This document shows, piece after piece, positions 30,441-47,000 of a DNA stretch of 64,000 nt. Each line of letters begins with the position of its first letter. Position 1 is the first letter of the stretch. The DNA comes from Cepaea nemoralis (Eukaryota > Mollusca > Gastropoda > Stylommatophora > Helicidae), in contig JACEFZ010025058.1 of the NCBI GenBank assembly GCA_014155875.1, positions 3,207,001 through 3,271,000 on the forward strand. The letters are read 5' to 3'. The notes under the pieces are model-generated. The model had not been told where the DNA came from, did no database searches, and saw only the letters and a program-made list of their open reading frames with translations. Both the position numbers and the translations under genes were made by a program.

Positions 30441-31575
30441 TGAAGCGAGGTGGGCCATTCCACACGACGCATTCCTTTCTTCACTTTACTAAGCATACTC
30501 CTTGAGTCCGTGATGAAGACAATGTGTGTTGCAGTGGTCTCCTGTAACCAACGGAATGCCACTGTGACTGCGTCCACCTTCATTCTCATGTTGGAGGTCG
30601 TAGTTTCATACGCCATACTCTCCTTTTTCAAGAATCGTCATTAACCTACGCAGTGAAATCCCAACCACTCTGTCTTGTTTCTCATCACTGACCCATCAGT
30701 ATAAATCACTATGTCATCTTGGTGTGTGTTACCAAGGATCAGTTGTTGCAAGTCAAACTGCGCGGCTTTTGCCTATTCTCTGCACCCACGACCCAGTGTT
30801 ACTATTGCATTGTGCCAGTACGTCCTGTCTGCTGGTACTTTAACCAACTCATTTTGACGATAGAAGGTCATTAGATCACAAACCTGACGTATAGATATTT
30901 CTGTCTGTGCCATCCAAGACCTATCTCGTCTTAGTCTATGACCCCTGACCATGGCTTCATGGATGGGGTGAGCCATATCTGCAGCAGCTCTCAGGTACCA
31001 TTTGGCCTGAAGGACCTTATGCCTATCCGCCATTGTTGGTAGCGCCAGGATATGTCTCATCTATATAATTGGTGTGTCCTTTGTGCACCCCATATTCGCC
31101 CGCATGGCCGCATTTTGTATGCGCTCCAACCTCTCAATCTGACTCTTTGATACTGTCAGGAGCCCCAAACCATTCACAATAACAGAAATTATTAACTGCT
31201 GACAGAGCCACCTCTAAAGCATCCTCTGCTCTACCCCGGTTGCTGCCATCGCTCTCAAAGCATTAAGTCCCCTACCAGCCTTTACCACCAAAGCCTCAAC
31301 GTGATCTTTAAAAGACATAAACCTGTCAAATGTGATACCCAAGTACTTCATTTTACACTCTCTACTAAGAGGACATCCATTAAATAAATAAATAAATAAC
31401 AATCCGGTTATCCAGGGAGTACCACACAATCGATGCCTTGTCTGGCTTTATAACGGTCCCTGCGTCCCTGCACCACTCAGTCACCCTGTTTACTGCCACC
31501 TGTAAATCTACATCCAAACTTTCCCTATCTCTGCTCTGTTTGTACACGAGCACATCATCTGCAATGTCGATTGTT
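30440..31575 (-). pseudogene. LINE C RT thumb and RNase H N-terminal half
   Basis: In order from the right: ADDVLVYKQSRDRESLDV, IKPDKASIVWYSLDN, CKMKYLGITFDRFMS, then MRHILALPTMADRHK, GHRLRRDRSWMAQTE, VIYTDGSVMRNK near 30,700 (first RNase H Asp), NMRMKVDAVTVAF (Lys where the catalytic Glu is expected; the other two families here have MEV) and ITDSRSM (next Asp). The PGHAG block is where the 72-bp array begins. Stops and frameshifts separate the pieces. Inactive. Confidence 0.8.
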
Positions 31576-31604
31576 TTATATTGATAGTATTTTAGAAAAG
31601 AGTG

Positions 31605-32020
31605 GGCTCTCGTCGCTTCAGAGGTCACAGATCGTGAGAATTGTATGGATATTTTGCCCTGGCCATGCAGGTGTACGAGGGAATGAACAGGCTGATAGGC
31701 TAGCAGGGAGGGCACCTCTTGGTGGTATTTTGCCTATGGACAAGAGGGAGGTGGTCATGCGCTTGTGGGACCAGGTGGAGAAGGCGGAGGAACAGATTGA
31801 GAACCCATATGTGGAAAGAATGAGATTGCGGGGGATCGGCTGGGGTTCTGGAAGAATATCAAAACTGAGAGGGAAGACCAGGAGAACTTTTAATCAGATA
31901 TCGGTGTGAACGATTAGTAGTATGACTCTTCGCTGGCTGTTGACCGAGGGGATGGAGTACGTATGGGAATGTCCTGAGTGCAGTGATGTCGGTTCTTAAC
32001 TCAACTCAACTCAACTCAAC
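31605..32020 (+). mobile_element. LINE C 3' fragment with 12-bp TSD
   Basis: Flanked by tagaaaagagtg (31,593-31,604) and tagtaaagagtg (32,021-32,032), one mismatch. Translation has VWIFCPGHAGVRGNEQADRL, VMRLWDQVEKAEEQIEN and YVERMRLRGIG, then breaks. The 3' end reads gatgtcggttcttaa followed by (CTCAA)4. It is the plus-strand counterpart of the element to its left. Confidence 0.85.
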
Positions 32021-32032
32021 TAGTAAAGAGTG

Positions 32033-33393
32033 ATAGTGTGACTGTGTGATTATGTGCAGTATTGACGTGATAACAGATTACATTAAACTGCACAGCGTTA
32101 TGCGAAGCCTCTACAATCAATGTATCACTCTGTAGTTCGTCATGTATACAATGGAGGATGTGAGAGAATACACAAGAATATTCTAGCTAACCACTCACAC
32201 CAATGTCAAAGTGTTACTTCTGACAACTCAAAGTGTTGTTTACGACAAGTACTAATTCTTTACCAGTATAATCAGCCATTCAATAACAATCAGCCACTTA
32301 ATGATACCGTCAGCAACGCAATCAATAGTTAACAAGTGCTGTACCAAACCATTGCAATCAACTGCATATCTCGCGCCATAACAACGTTGTAGAGTCCTTT
32401 ATGCAACGTGAATGTGTTTTGCAAAGTCCCAGTTGATATACTTCCTATGAACATCTGTGTATATATAATGAACACAACATCAAGCAGTAATATTTGTGTT
32501 TTTTAGACTATCATTAAAATTGTTCCTACCCTATGCTAGATGCTAGACAATGTCGAGATATCACACTATCTTCAATATATTACGCTCTTAATGTAAGCCA
32601 GCGAGGTGTCAAGACAGGTGGTGTTGAGGTAGACAGTTAGCACACTGGCCTGCCATGATGGATGCCAATAAGTGCAGTTACTCCTCATGTTCAGCGGCAA
32701 GATCCCGCTTTGTGTGTATGTGTGCGCGCGCGCACATGTTTGTGTCTAGACTGATAAGTCACCGAAATGTTTTATGTTCATAAACAGTCTGTCAGTAGGA
32801 GAGTGTCGAAGAAATAGGATAGAGTAAAATCATTCTTAGCCAGCCCTTTAAAACACACATGAAATACCACAAACTGCCACACGTGATCTTTCTCACAAGA
32901 CACCGGACACAAGTGAAGATATCAGCATCAGTCATCCCTGTGAGTAATAGCGGTTTATTGATGTTTACTTACAGTGTGACTGCCTGTTCGGTCAGATCAA
33001 CATCTGGAAATTGTACGGAACTTAGCAATTGCACGGAGAGCAAGCCAGCTTCTGTTCTAACTATGAATGATTCAGTTTGTAATTTAAACATATTTCTTTT
33101 TAATACAAATGTTGTGTATGTTCCTGCAAATCCTGACATGTTTTATAGCTTTGTGTTGATCCATTCTCGTTAAACGTTTGATAAACTCCTCAAGAGCGGT
33201 CAATTGTTGTGCTTAGAAATAGATAAGATCACACTTTTGACACCTAAATACGCTCTCTGGGTACAGTTAAGTAATTAATATACGCCGCAACCAATGCATT
33301 TACTCGCTTTTATTTTCAGTTTCTCTAATAATTATTGTTATTATTACTGTTTTCTTCTTTACTTTCACGGAAAGACCTGTCATATCCAATTCA
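32033..33393. other. No gene recognised
   Basis: AT-rich flank. A short alternating (GC)n/(GT)n run is at ~32,712-32,745. A 104-codon frame at 32,859-33,173 has no recognisable motif. Confidence 0.5.
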
Positions 33394-34046
33394 AGATGTC
33401 AAAGTGTTCCTTGCATACAGTGTCATATCATACGTTAGATGTTAACGTATTCTTTACAAACCTCATCGTCCATATCATCATTTAGATGTTAAATTGTTCC
33501 TTACATACAGTGTCATATCATACGTTAGATGTCAACGTATTCTTTACAAACCTCATCGTCCATATCATCATTTAGATGTTAAATTGTTTCTTACATACAG
33601 TGTCATATCATACGTTAGATGTCAACGTATTCTTTACAAACCTCATCGTCCATATCATCATTTAGATGTTAAATTGTTCCTTACATACAGTGTCATATCA
33701 TACGTTAGATGTCAACGTATTCTTTACAAACCTCATCGTCCATATCATCATTTAGATGTTAAATTGTTCCTTACATACAGTGTCATATCATACGTTAGAT
33801 GTTAACGTATTCTTTACATACCTCTTCGTCTATATCATAACTTAGATGTTAAATTGTTCCTTACACACAGTGACATATCCATCGGTTAGATGTTAACGTG
33901 TTCGTTACATACCATGTCATATCATAAGGTAGATTTAACGTGTTCCTTACATACTGTGTCATATGCACATATTAGATGTTAACGTGTTCCTTACATACCG
34001 TGTCATATCCACCTATTAGATGTTAACGTGTTCCTTACATACCGTG
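33394..34046 (+). repeat. Satellite array, 90-bp then ~44-bp units (left part)
   Basis: tcatacgttagatg recurs at 33,428, 33,518, 33,608, 33,698 and 33,788, giving five 90-bp dimers of a ~45-bp unit. From ~33,830 the monomeric form (ttagatgttaacgtgttccttacataccgtgtcatatcc) takes over. The array is interrupted at 34,046 by the TG...CA element and resumes at 36,051. Confidence 0.9.
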
Positions 34047-36050
34047 TGTCGCGAGATTGCCATGAGTTAAACAGATAAATATACCGACGTCTGCTGGGCG
34101 TGTATTTTCTAGGCCCACAACCGCCGTACTGGAAAAACAGCACAGGTTACATCAGGTCAGCCCATATACACATTTGGTGGTGAGTGAGGAGGAAGTGAGT
34201 GCGCTGAATCAGATATCACTTTGACAAGTCATAAACACATCAGACGGAAATGGCTGCTGGGATTGTCACCACTGAACAGAAGCTTGACAGTTGTCAACAG
34301 TCAAAGACAAACCGGAATTGGCAGCGAGAGACAGGAAAACAGTGCATCTGTCAATTCTTGGTTTCCGGCACATCGAGAAGTTGACGGGGTTATTTGCAAC
34401 TCTTTGTTGGAAGTAGACATAAACTTGCTGGCTTGTTTTGAGAATCTAAACAATTACTGACAACTTTGACAGGACTAAAGCCAGGAAAATAGATTCTTGC
34501 AAATGGCTGATATGTCCAAATAACACCTGTGTGGGGGCGAAAAGGATAACGTCACGTGGACAACTTTGGTAGTTTGCCATATAAACTCGAGTTGGGATCA
34601 ACTAGGGTGGACTTGAATAATGCTCTAGTCGGAGTGAGGGCACTGCAGTGCCAGTGGAAATAATATCTACCGTGTGTTAATTAGTGACTTAATTTTACAC
34701 GTGCCTATATGGCAGATGTAGATATGATTTATAGGACTGCAGTAGTGCCATTTAAGGTATAACTTATTATAATATATTCGTTATAATTACTTTAGGCAGT
34801 AGCCTTGTTAAACTATAGTGTGATGATTAGCACTGTTAGTGGAAACTAGCTAGAGTAGGGAAGTGATACTTGGCTCTGTTAGCTAGAATAGATTAGTGAA
34901 GTGTTGATAAGCTTTACTAGTTGAGTAATGAAGGATAATTGGGATCCTCCCGTAGGTGTCCCTGGTGGGCGGGGTTCCACATTCTGTTTGCTGATTTTTT
35001 CTTTGTCATAGCCTGATTCAGCTCTAGGTGGGTAGCTAATCTGCTCTATGACTAAGTCTAGTTAGCTAAAGATCATTAAGCAAGGTGATAGGCTTACACT
35101 CAGCCGAAAGGATCAGTGACTAGTACTATCACCAGATGTGTTGTTTCTATCCTAGGTTCCCTACCAGATCCAAGGAAACTCAACAAGTTTTGGGAAAGAC
35201 TTAAAAAACCCATTCTGAAGAACACCAGTTCAAGAGTCAATAAAGTTGCATACAGAAACGTAACTTACGCTAGAAGGAAGTTGATTCACCACACATAGTG
35301 ATGATTACAGATGCACCATACAGCATCAGGCAGTAGTAACTAAATGAGAACAGTCTAATAGTTACCTAGTGTTATATAATCTCGTGTAATAGAACACAAG
35401 ACATACTTGAGGCTAGATAGACACGAGTGAGGATCCAGTACAGTAACAATTAACATTAATGACTGTGTAGACACTACAAAGGACTTGTGCAGTTTGTTCA
35501 GGAACATTAGGAACGGACATTGTGTAGAGTGCAACCGGTCCCTGATTAACTCTTAATACCACCGGTGTCTATTTCGGATGTTCATGAAATTGGATTACCA
35601 GAGGTCTACAGAGGCAAAGCATTATCCGGCAAGATGGTTCCGGCAACGGGTGAGACGTACTTGTTCTGACGTAACGTGCTGTGGTCTATCTTTGCTGTGA
35701 TCAGCTGACTGAGTTGATGTCTGAGAGACAGAGTCTACACACTTTATAGAACACGTCACACATTTTCTTCGCATACACGTCTCATACACGTTACACTTTT
35801 ATTTTAATAAATTAATCTTTATTAATTTCTAGAAGCAAGAGTTGTTGAGTATGTTGCGTTGGGGAAGTATGAGAAGGGGGCATAGTACGACAGTGTGAGA
35901 GTGATAGGAAAAGGTGTCCATAGGCTGATGGAGTGTGTTGGACGGAAGCTGGTGGATTCTCCAGAATATTGAGGGGGAAAAAAATAATATTATAATGTGG
36001 GTGTCGGATCTCCTCACTCCAGGGACGACACTTTAAAGGAGGACACGACA
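34047..36050 (+). mobile_element. 2,004-bp TG...CA element with 5-bp TSD, probable solo LTR
   Basis: It starts TGTCGCGAG and ends ACACGACA, and CCGTG flanks both sides (34,042-34,046 and 36,051-36,055). Removing it restores the satellite phrase ttacataccgtgtcatatcc exactly. TG...CA ends with a 5-bp duplication are what LTR retrotransposons leave. A TATA-like ccatataaactc is at ~34,578 and AATAAA-like ttaataaattaatc near 35,800. No internal pol gene or second LTR was found. Terminal sequence matches the element at 39,103-41,087 in reverse orientation. The 60-codon frame at 35,116-35,298 is not recognisable. Confidence 0.65.
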
Positions 36051-36545
36051 CCGTGTCATATCCACCTATTAGTTGTTAACGTGTTCCTTACATACCGTGT
36101 CATATCCACATATTAGATGTTAACGTGTTCCTTACATACCGTGTCATATCCACCTATTAGATGTTAACGTGTTCCTTACATATCGTGTCATATCCACCTA
36201 TTAGATGTTAACGTGTTCCTTACATACCGTGTCATATCCACCTATTAGATGTTAACGTGTTCCTTACATACCGTGTCATATCCACCTATTAGATGTTAAC
36301 GTGTTCCTTACATACCGTGTCATACCCACATATTAGATGTTAACGTGTTCCTTACATACCGTGTCATATCCACCTATTAGATGTTAACGTGTTCCTTACA
36401 TACCGTGTCATACCCACCTATTAGATGTCAACGTGCTCCTTACATACAGTGTCATGTCATCTGTTAGATTTTAAAGTGTCACTTACATATGTGCCATATC
36501 ATCACTTGAATGTTAAATTGCTACTTACATACAGCGTCATATCTA
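36051..36545 (+). repeat. Satellite array, 44-bp units (right part)
   Basis: Ten units of tcatatccacctattagatgttaacgtgttccttacataccgtg at 44-bp spacing (36,053 to 36,449), very uniform, then two or three diverged units. It continues the array of 33,394-34,046. Confidence 0.95.
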
Positions 36546-37067
36546 TCTAAATATCGTCATATCCATCTGTTAGGTATGGATTTGTTTCTTATTTACAGTC
36601 GGCATAGTTTATTTCTTTTATCTCTTCAGATTTTACTACCTAAGATAGCGTCTGTTTCATTATACATTCAACAATACTGCAACAAGATCAAGACGTGTTG
36701 TTTGAAGATTCAAGAGTCATGCTGATTTATAGAGATTTACTTGTTTTGTATGCATGCATCTTTGTCGCTGTAATGCAATCTTTAATGTTCGCATTTATTA
36801 CTGACATGAATTCATAATGTGGCCGTCTTTTTCTGTGAATCTGTCATGTTCGTTAAGAAGTGTATGCAGATGTTGTCTAGCTAGCGACAATATTCCTGAA
36901 GCCTGTACACATGTATGTGATATACTGTGGGGTCGTTTTCCAATAATCTTATTAACAATGATGCAAATGTTTGCGAGGCATTTTAGTGGGCGGTGTTAAT
37001 ACAGAAACGTGGAGGAATGTTCAGAAAGGGAGACAATTGTCACGGAAGATAATTAGCGTATATCTAT
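36546..37067. other. No feature seen
   Basis: AT-rich flank with short meaningless frames. Confidence 0.5.
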
Positions 37068-37305
37068 CTATAAAAAGTCGCTTAAAAGTCGACAGGGTCG
37101 ACTTCATTGCACCGGCTTTTTATCCCATATGGCTCAGTCTCTTTCCGCAGCGCGGAAAGTGTCGCACGAAGTACGAATTCCATAGATCCAGCGACGACCC
37201 CCAGGTGTCTAAGAAAAAATGCACTCGTGAACGGAAGGAATCGAATCCACAACCTTCGGAGCCCGAGTCTGACGGCTTGACCTCTTCGCCACGGAGACTC
37301 CCTAT
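37068..37305 (-). mobile_element. tRNA-derived SINE (family 1), minus strand
   Basis: Shares with 49,918-50,150 the blocks aaagtcgcttaaaagtcgacagggtcgacttcattgcacc, tttttatcccatatggctc, tctttccgcagc.cggaaag, the B-box (on the minus strand ggttgtggattcgattcc) and an A-box-like region at gaggtcaagccg. The internal palindrome gtcgacagggtcgac is diagnostic for this family in the window. Confidence 0.8.
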
Positions 37306-37319
37306 ACGATTGGCTATTG

Positions 37320-37490
37320 GGAATGAGTTGAGTAATCGAGAACCGTCATCTCATCACTCGGGACATTCCCATACGTGCTCCGTCCTCATCTTCAACAGCC
37401 AGCAAAGAGTCTTAATGGAAATGGTACCAGGTGCAGTCTGATTATGTATCGGTTTGGTCTATCCTCGAAGTACTGAGTGTCGACCAGAAT
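37320..37490 (-). pseudogene. RNase H-family LINE 3' fragment
   Basis: Reverse complement carries ggacggagcacgtatgggaatgtcc and the conserved segment before it (ctctttgctggctgttgaagatga). It is the same 3' end as in LINE B and C copies at 31.9 and 61.9 kb. Only ~170 bp remain and the tail is degenerate (actcaactcattcc). Confidence 0.65.
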
Positions 37491-37494
37491 AGCT

Positions 37495-37967
37495 GGTCAC
37501 TCTCTGCCGAACCATTATCTCTAGGCTATGATGATTGTTCTCTTCCTCCATATTATACACATGGTTCTAACCTAACTATGTGTGCCTTGCCATTCACCAG
37601 GACCACTGGATACTGGAAGCAGCAACATATGGGGTCTATGAACGTTGGAATACATGAAACGTGCTGCCCACACAACCGCACTGTGGGCAGGTCAGTTGGA
37701 GCACTGGTACGGTCACTGTACAGACCATAGAAACTACATACGTCAGGATGACGCGGCAACACAGCGGCTACCACAGCGGCCATGCATTCCAATCCCTTTC
37801 AAGGCGGGAATGTTGTTTTTGCCGATTTCGCTCCTAGGTCTACCCTGTGGAAAATGTGTACCCAGAACTGTTTCAGAAATAAGTACAGTTGGTGCGATAT
37901 GGACCACGTCAATGATCGAGTGCTGAATATGGGGCTAGCACAATGTAACCGATGCTTTATGTATTAA
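37495..37967 (+). other. Unassigned possible coding remnant
   Basis: Two adjoining frames are open: to 37,730 (CSLPPYYTHGSNLTMCALPF and HETCCPHNRTVG), then 37,782-37,967 (FADFAPRSTLWKMCTQNCF, CDMDHVNDRV, QCNRCFMY and stop). The cysteine spacing and composition look more protein-like than the neighbourhood. I recognise no family and see no start, splice signals or partner exons, so chance is quite possible. Confidence 0.2.
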
Positions 37968-38084
37968 ATGGAGTCTTTACCTTTTAGCCAGCTGTCTACG
38001 AATGCTATTCGTAATACTGCATACAGCGTTCAAAACACAGCTTCAGGTGGTTTCGAAGAAGACCGCCGTGCGTCGGTTTCCATA

Positions 38085-38215
38085 CAAAGGTTATAAATTT
38101 CATGTTCAGAAAACAATGGCAAACTACTGAACGAATACTTGCCAAGAAATTACAAACAGCCAAATAATGCTGAAGTTGACTGCGACGGCCTGTAGAGGAT
38201 ATGCATCTAACTTTT
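38085..38215 (+). mobile_element. SINE family 2, 3' part
   Basis: tcagaaaacaatggcaaactactgaacg, cttgccaagaaatta, gctgaagttgactgcgacggcctgtagaggatatgc match the 3' two thirds of 17,244-17,487. The tRNA-like head is missing. Confidence 0.75.
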
Positions 38216-38962
38216 ACTTTTATGATATTATACGTGTTTGAACATGTGGTCAATATTGTGCATATTCCGCTTAAAGAATGGTGCAGAAATTGTTAGAAAA
38301 TGTACGATTCGTATGGAAAATGTATTGGTAGCATCTACCGTGTTTCAATATCATATTATTGTCAACATACACTGGCAATGGTTCATCCCGTCAACATTAA
38401 CAGAGCACATACATGTTCTCTACACACAACACAATATACACGTTCTCTACACACAACACAACATACATGTTCTCTACACACAACACAACATACACGTTCT
38501 CTACACACAACACAACATACATGTTCTCTACACACAACACACCATACATGTTCTCTACACACAACACAACATACATGTTATCTTCACACAACACAACAAA
38601 CATGTTCTCTACACACAACATAATATACATGTTCTCTACACACAACACAACATACATGTTCTCTGCTGATAACACAACATACATGTTATCTTCACACAAT
38701 ACAACAAACATGTTCTCTACACACAACACAATATACATGTTATCTACACACAACACAACATACATGTTCTCTGCTAATAACACAACATAATGTTATCTTC
38801 ACACAACACAACATACATGTTCTCTACACACAACACAACATACATGTTATCTTCACACAACACAACAAACATGTTCCCTACACACAACACAATATACATG
38901 TTCTCTACACACAACACACCATACATGTTCTCTGCTGATAACACAACATGCATGTTATCTTC

Positions 38963-41087
<2,125 letters not shown>

Positions 41088-41092
41088 TGATG

Positions 41093-44000
41093 ACACATCA
41101 CATATGTACTCTACACACAACACAACATACATGTTCTCTACACACAACAAAACATACACGTTCTCTACACACATCACATTACACACATATCAACATACAT
41201 ATTTTCTACACATAACACAACATACATGTTCCCTACTGATAACATAACATACATGTTCTTTACACACAACACAACATACATGTTCTCTACACACAACACA
41301 ACATACATGTTCTCTACACACAACACAACATACATGGTGTCTACACATAACACAACGTACATGTTCTCTACACACAACACAACATACATGTTCTCTACAC
41401 ACAACACAACATACATGTTCTCTACACACAACACAACATACATGTTCTCTACACACAACACAACATACATGTTCTCTACACACAACACAACATACATGTT
41501 CTCTACACATAACACAACATACATATTCTCTACTGATAACACAACGTATATGTTCTCTACACACAACAAAACGTACTTGTTCTCTACACACAACACAACA
41601 TACATGTTCTCTACACATAACACAACATATATGTTCTATACTGATAACACAACGTACATGTTCTCTACACACAACACAACATACATGTTCTCTACTGATA
41701 ACACAACATACATGTTCTCTACACACAACACAACATACATGTTGCCTACACACAACACAACATACATGTTCTCTACACACAATACAAAATACATGTTTTC
41801 TACACACAACACACCATAATGTTCTCTACACACAACACAACATACATGTTCTCTACACACAACACAACATACATGTTTTCTACACACAAAACAACATACA
41901 TCTTGTCAACACATAACACAACGTACATGTTCTCTACACACAAAGCAACATACATGTTCTCTACACACAACACAACATACATGTTCTCTACACACAACAC
42001 AACTTACATGTTCTCTACACACAACACAACATACATGTTCTCTACACACAACACAACATACATGTTCTCTACACACAACACAACATACATGTTCTCTACT
42101 GGTAACAAAACATACACGTTCACTACTGATAACACACCATACATGTTCTCTACACACATCACATTACACACATAACAACATACATATTTTCTACACATAA
42201 TACAACATGCATGTTCCCTACTGATAACATAACATACATGTTCTCTACACACAACACAACATACATGTTCTCTACACACAACACAACATACATGTTCTCT
42301 ACACACAACACAACATACATGTTCTCTACACACAACACAACATACATGTTATCTTCACACAACACAACAAACATGTTATCTTCACACAACACAACAAACA
42401 TGTTCTCTACACACAACAAATTATACATGTTCTCTACACACAACACAACATACATGTTCTCTACACACAACACAACATACATGTTCTCTGCTGATAACAC
42501 AACATACATGTTATCTTCACTCAACACAACATACATGTTCTCTACACACAACATAACATAATGTTATCTTCACACAACACAACATACATGTTCTCTACAC
42601 ACAACACAACATACATGTTATCTTCACACAACACAACAAACATGTTCCCTACACACAACACAATATGCATGTTTTCTAAACACAACACAACATACATGTT
42701 CTCTGATGATAACACAACACACATGTTATCTTCACACAATACAACAAACATGTTCTCTACACACAACACAATATTCATGTTCTCTACACACAACACAACA
42801 TACATGTTTTCTACTGATAACACATCACATATGTACTCTACACACAACACAACATACATGTTCTCTACACACATCACATTAAACACATAACACCATACAT
42901 ATTTTCTACACATAGCACAACTTACATGTTCCCTACTGATAACATAACATACATGTTCTCTACACACAACACAACATACATGTTCTCTACACACAACACA
43001 ACATACATGTTCTCTACACACAACACAACTTACATGTTGTCTACACATAACACTGCGTACATGTTCTCTACACACAACACAACATACATGTTCTCTACAC
43101 ACAACACAATATACATGTTCTCTAAACACAACACAACATACATGTTCTCTACACACAACACAATATACATGTTCTCGACACACAACACAACATACATGTT
43201 CTCTACACACAACACAACATACATGTTCTCTACACACAACACAACATATATGTTCTCTACACACAACACAACATACATGTTCTCTACGCACAATACAACA
43301 TACATGTTCTCTGCTGATAACACAGCATACATTTTCTCTACAGGTAACACAACATACACGTTCACTACTGATAACACACCATACATGTTCTCTACACACA
43401 TAACAACATACATATTTTCTACACATAACACAACATACATGTTCCATACTGATAACATAACATACATGTTCTCTACACACAACACAATATTCATGTTCTC
43501 TACACACAACACAACATACATGTTTTCTACTGATAACACATCACATATGTACTCTACACACAACACAACATACATGTTCTCTACACACAACAAAACATAC
43601 ACGTTCTCTACACACATCACATTACACACATAACAACACACATATTTTCTACACATAGCACAACTTACATGTTCCCTACTGATAACATAACATACATGTT
43701 CTCTACACACAACACAACATACATGTTCTCTACACACAACACAACATACATGTTCTCTACACACAACACGACATACATGTTGTCTACACATAACACTGCA
43801 TGCATGTTCTCTACACACAACACAACATACATGTTCTCTACACACAACACAATATACATGTTCTCTACACACAACACAACATACATGTTCTCTACACATA
43901 ACACAATATACATGTTCTCTACACACAACACAACATACATGTTCTCTACACACAACACAACATACATGTTCTCTACACATAACACAATATACATGTTCTC

Positions 44001-47000
44001 TACACACAACACAACATACATGTTCTCTACACACAACACAACATACATGTTCTCTACACACAACACAACATATATGTTCTCTACACACAACACAACATAC
44101 ATGTTCTCTAAGCACAATACAACATACATGTTCTCTGCTGATAACACAGCATACATTTTCTCTACTGGTAACACCACATACACGTTCACTACTGATAACA
44201 CACCATACATGTTCTCTACACACATAACAACATACTTTTTCTACACATAACACAACATACATGTTCCATACTGATAACATAACATACATGTTCTCTACAC
44301 ACAACACAACATGCTTCTTCTCTATACACAACACACCACACCTGTTCTCTAAACATAACACAACATACATGTTCTCCACTGATAACACAACATATATGTT
44401 CTCTATACACAACACAACATACATGTTCTCTATACATAACACACTATATCTGTTCTTTACTGATAACACACCATATATGTTCTCTACACACAACACAATA
44501 TACATGTTCTCTACACACAACACAACATACATGTTCTCTACACACAACACAATATACATGTTCTCTACACACAACACAACATACATGTTCTCTACACACA
44601 ACACAACATACATGTTCTCTACACACAACACAACATATATATTCTCTACACACAACACAACATACATGTTCTCTACGCACAATACAACATACATGTTCTC
44701 TGCTGATAACACAGCATACATTTTCTCTACTGGTAACACAACATACACGTTCACTACTGATAACACACCATACATGTTCTCTACACACATAACAACATAC
44801 ATATTTTCTACACATAATACAACATACATGTTCCATACTGATATCATAACATACATGTTCTCTACACACAACACAACATGCCTGTTCTCTATATAGACAA
44901 CACACCACACCTGTTCTCTACACACTACACAACAAACATGTTCTCTACACATAATACAACATACATATTCTCTACACACAATACAACATACTCGTTCTCG
45001 CTCATAACACAAACACACACATGTTCTCTACACACAACTCACCATACATATTGTCTACACATAACACAACGTACATGTTCTCTACACACAACACAACATA
45101 ATGTTATCTTCACACAACACAACATACATGTTCTCTACACACAACACAACATACATGTTATCTTCACACAACACAACAAACATGTTCCCTACACACAACA
45201 CAATATACATGTTTTCTAAACACAACACAACATATTTGTTCTCTGCTGATAACACAACATACATGTTATCTTCACACAATACAACAAACATGTTCTCTAC
45301 ACACAACACAATATTCATGTTCTCTACACACAACACAACATACATGTTTTCTACTGATAAAACATCACATATGTACTCTACACACAACAAAACATACATG
45401 TTCTTTACACACAACAAAACATACACGTTCTCTACACACATCACATTACACACATAACAACATACATATTTTCTACACATAGCACAACTTACATGTTCCC
45501 TACTGATAACATAACATACATGTTCTCTACACACAACACAACATACATGTTCTCTACACACAACACAACATACATTTTCTCTACACACAACACAACATAC
45601 ATGTTGTCTACACATAACACTGCGTGCATGTTCTCTACACACAACACAACATACATGTTCTCTACACACAACACAATATACATGTTCTCTACACACAACA
45701 CAACATACATGTTCTCTACACATAACACAATATACATGTTCTCTACACACAACACAACATACATGTTCTCTACACACAACACAACATACATGTTCTCTAC
45801 ACACAACACAACATATATGTTCTCTACACACAACACAACATACATGTTCTCTACGCACAATACAACATACATGTTCTCTGCTGATAACACAGCATACATT
45901 TTCTCTACTGGTAACACAACATACAAGTTCACTACTGATAACACACCATACATGTTCTCTACAAACATAACAACATACATTTTCTACACATAACACAACA
46001 TACATGTTCCATACTGATAACATAACATACATGTTCTCTACACACAACACAACATGCCTGTTCTCTATATAGACAACACACCACACCTGTTCTCTACACA
46101 CTACACAACATACATGTTCTCTACACATAATACAACATACATATTCTCTACACACAATACAACATACACGTTCTCGCTCATAACACACACACACACACAC
46201 ACACATGTTCTCTACACACAACTCACCATACATATTGTCTACACATAACACAACGTACATGTTCTCTACACACAAAACAACATACATGTTCTCTACACAC
46301 AACATAATATACGTGTTCTCTGCTGATAACACACATACATGTTCTCTAATGATAACACAACATTCATGTTCTCTACACACAACACAACATACATGTTCTC
46401 TACACACAACACAACATACATGTTCTCTACACACAACACAACATACATGTTATCTTCACACAACACAACAAACATGTTCTCTACACACAACACAATATAC
46501 ATGTTCTCTACACACAACACAACATACATATTCTCTGCTGATACACACAACATACATGTTATCTTCACACAACACAACATACATGTTCTCTACACACAAC
46601 ACAACATATATGTTATCTTCACACAACACAATAAACGTATTCTTTACACACAACACAATATAATGTTCTCTACACACAACACAACATACATGTTCTCTGA
46701 TGATAACGCAACATACATGTTATCTTCACACAATACAACAAACATGTTCTCTACACACAACACAATATTCATGTTCTCTACACACAACACAACATACATG
46801 TTCTCTGCTGATAACACAACATACATTTTCGCTACTGGTAACACAACATACGTGTTTTCTATTGATAACACATCACATATGTACTCTACACACAACACAG
46901 CATACATGTTCTCTACACACAACAAAACATACATGTTCTCTACACACAACACAACATACATGTTCTCTACACACAACAAAACATACACGTTCTCTACACA

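Larger units (their letters stand above)
29325..31575 (-). mobile_element. LINE C, minus strand, 5'-truncated in the RT palm
   Basis: The 3' end is at the left with the tail gagttaagatgagttaag (reverse of the TCAAC-type tail). Going right on the minus strand come the C-terminal segment, RNase H (expanded by a 72-bp array), the connection, the RT thumb and, at 31,545-31,560, the ADD of the motif C box, where the copy stops. Frames are repeatedly broken. A second LINE C fragment in the opposite orientation starts 30 bp further right. Confidence 0.8.

Noticed and set aside
29650..30465. 271-codon repetitive protein (ALANVGVWGNEQ repeats)
   Set aside because: Out-of-frame reading of a 72-bp array derived from LINE RNase H.
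29325..32020. One LINE C with a twin-priming inversion
   Set aside because: The inverted left part carries its own 3' tail and the right part has its own TSD, so these are two insertions.
43030..45018. 662-codon minus-strand ORF with MYVVLCVEN repeats
   Set aside because: The 27-bp period is divisible by three and the unit lacks stops in that frame; similar frames are open on the other strand. No independent coding signal.
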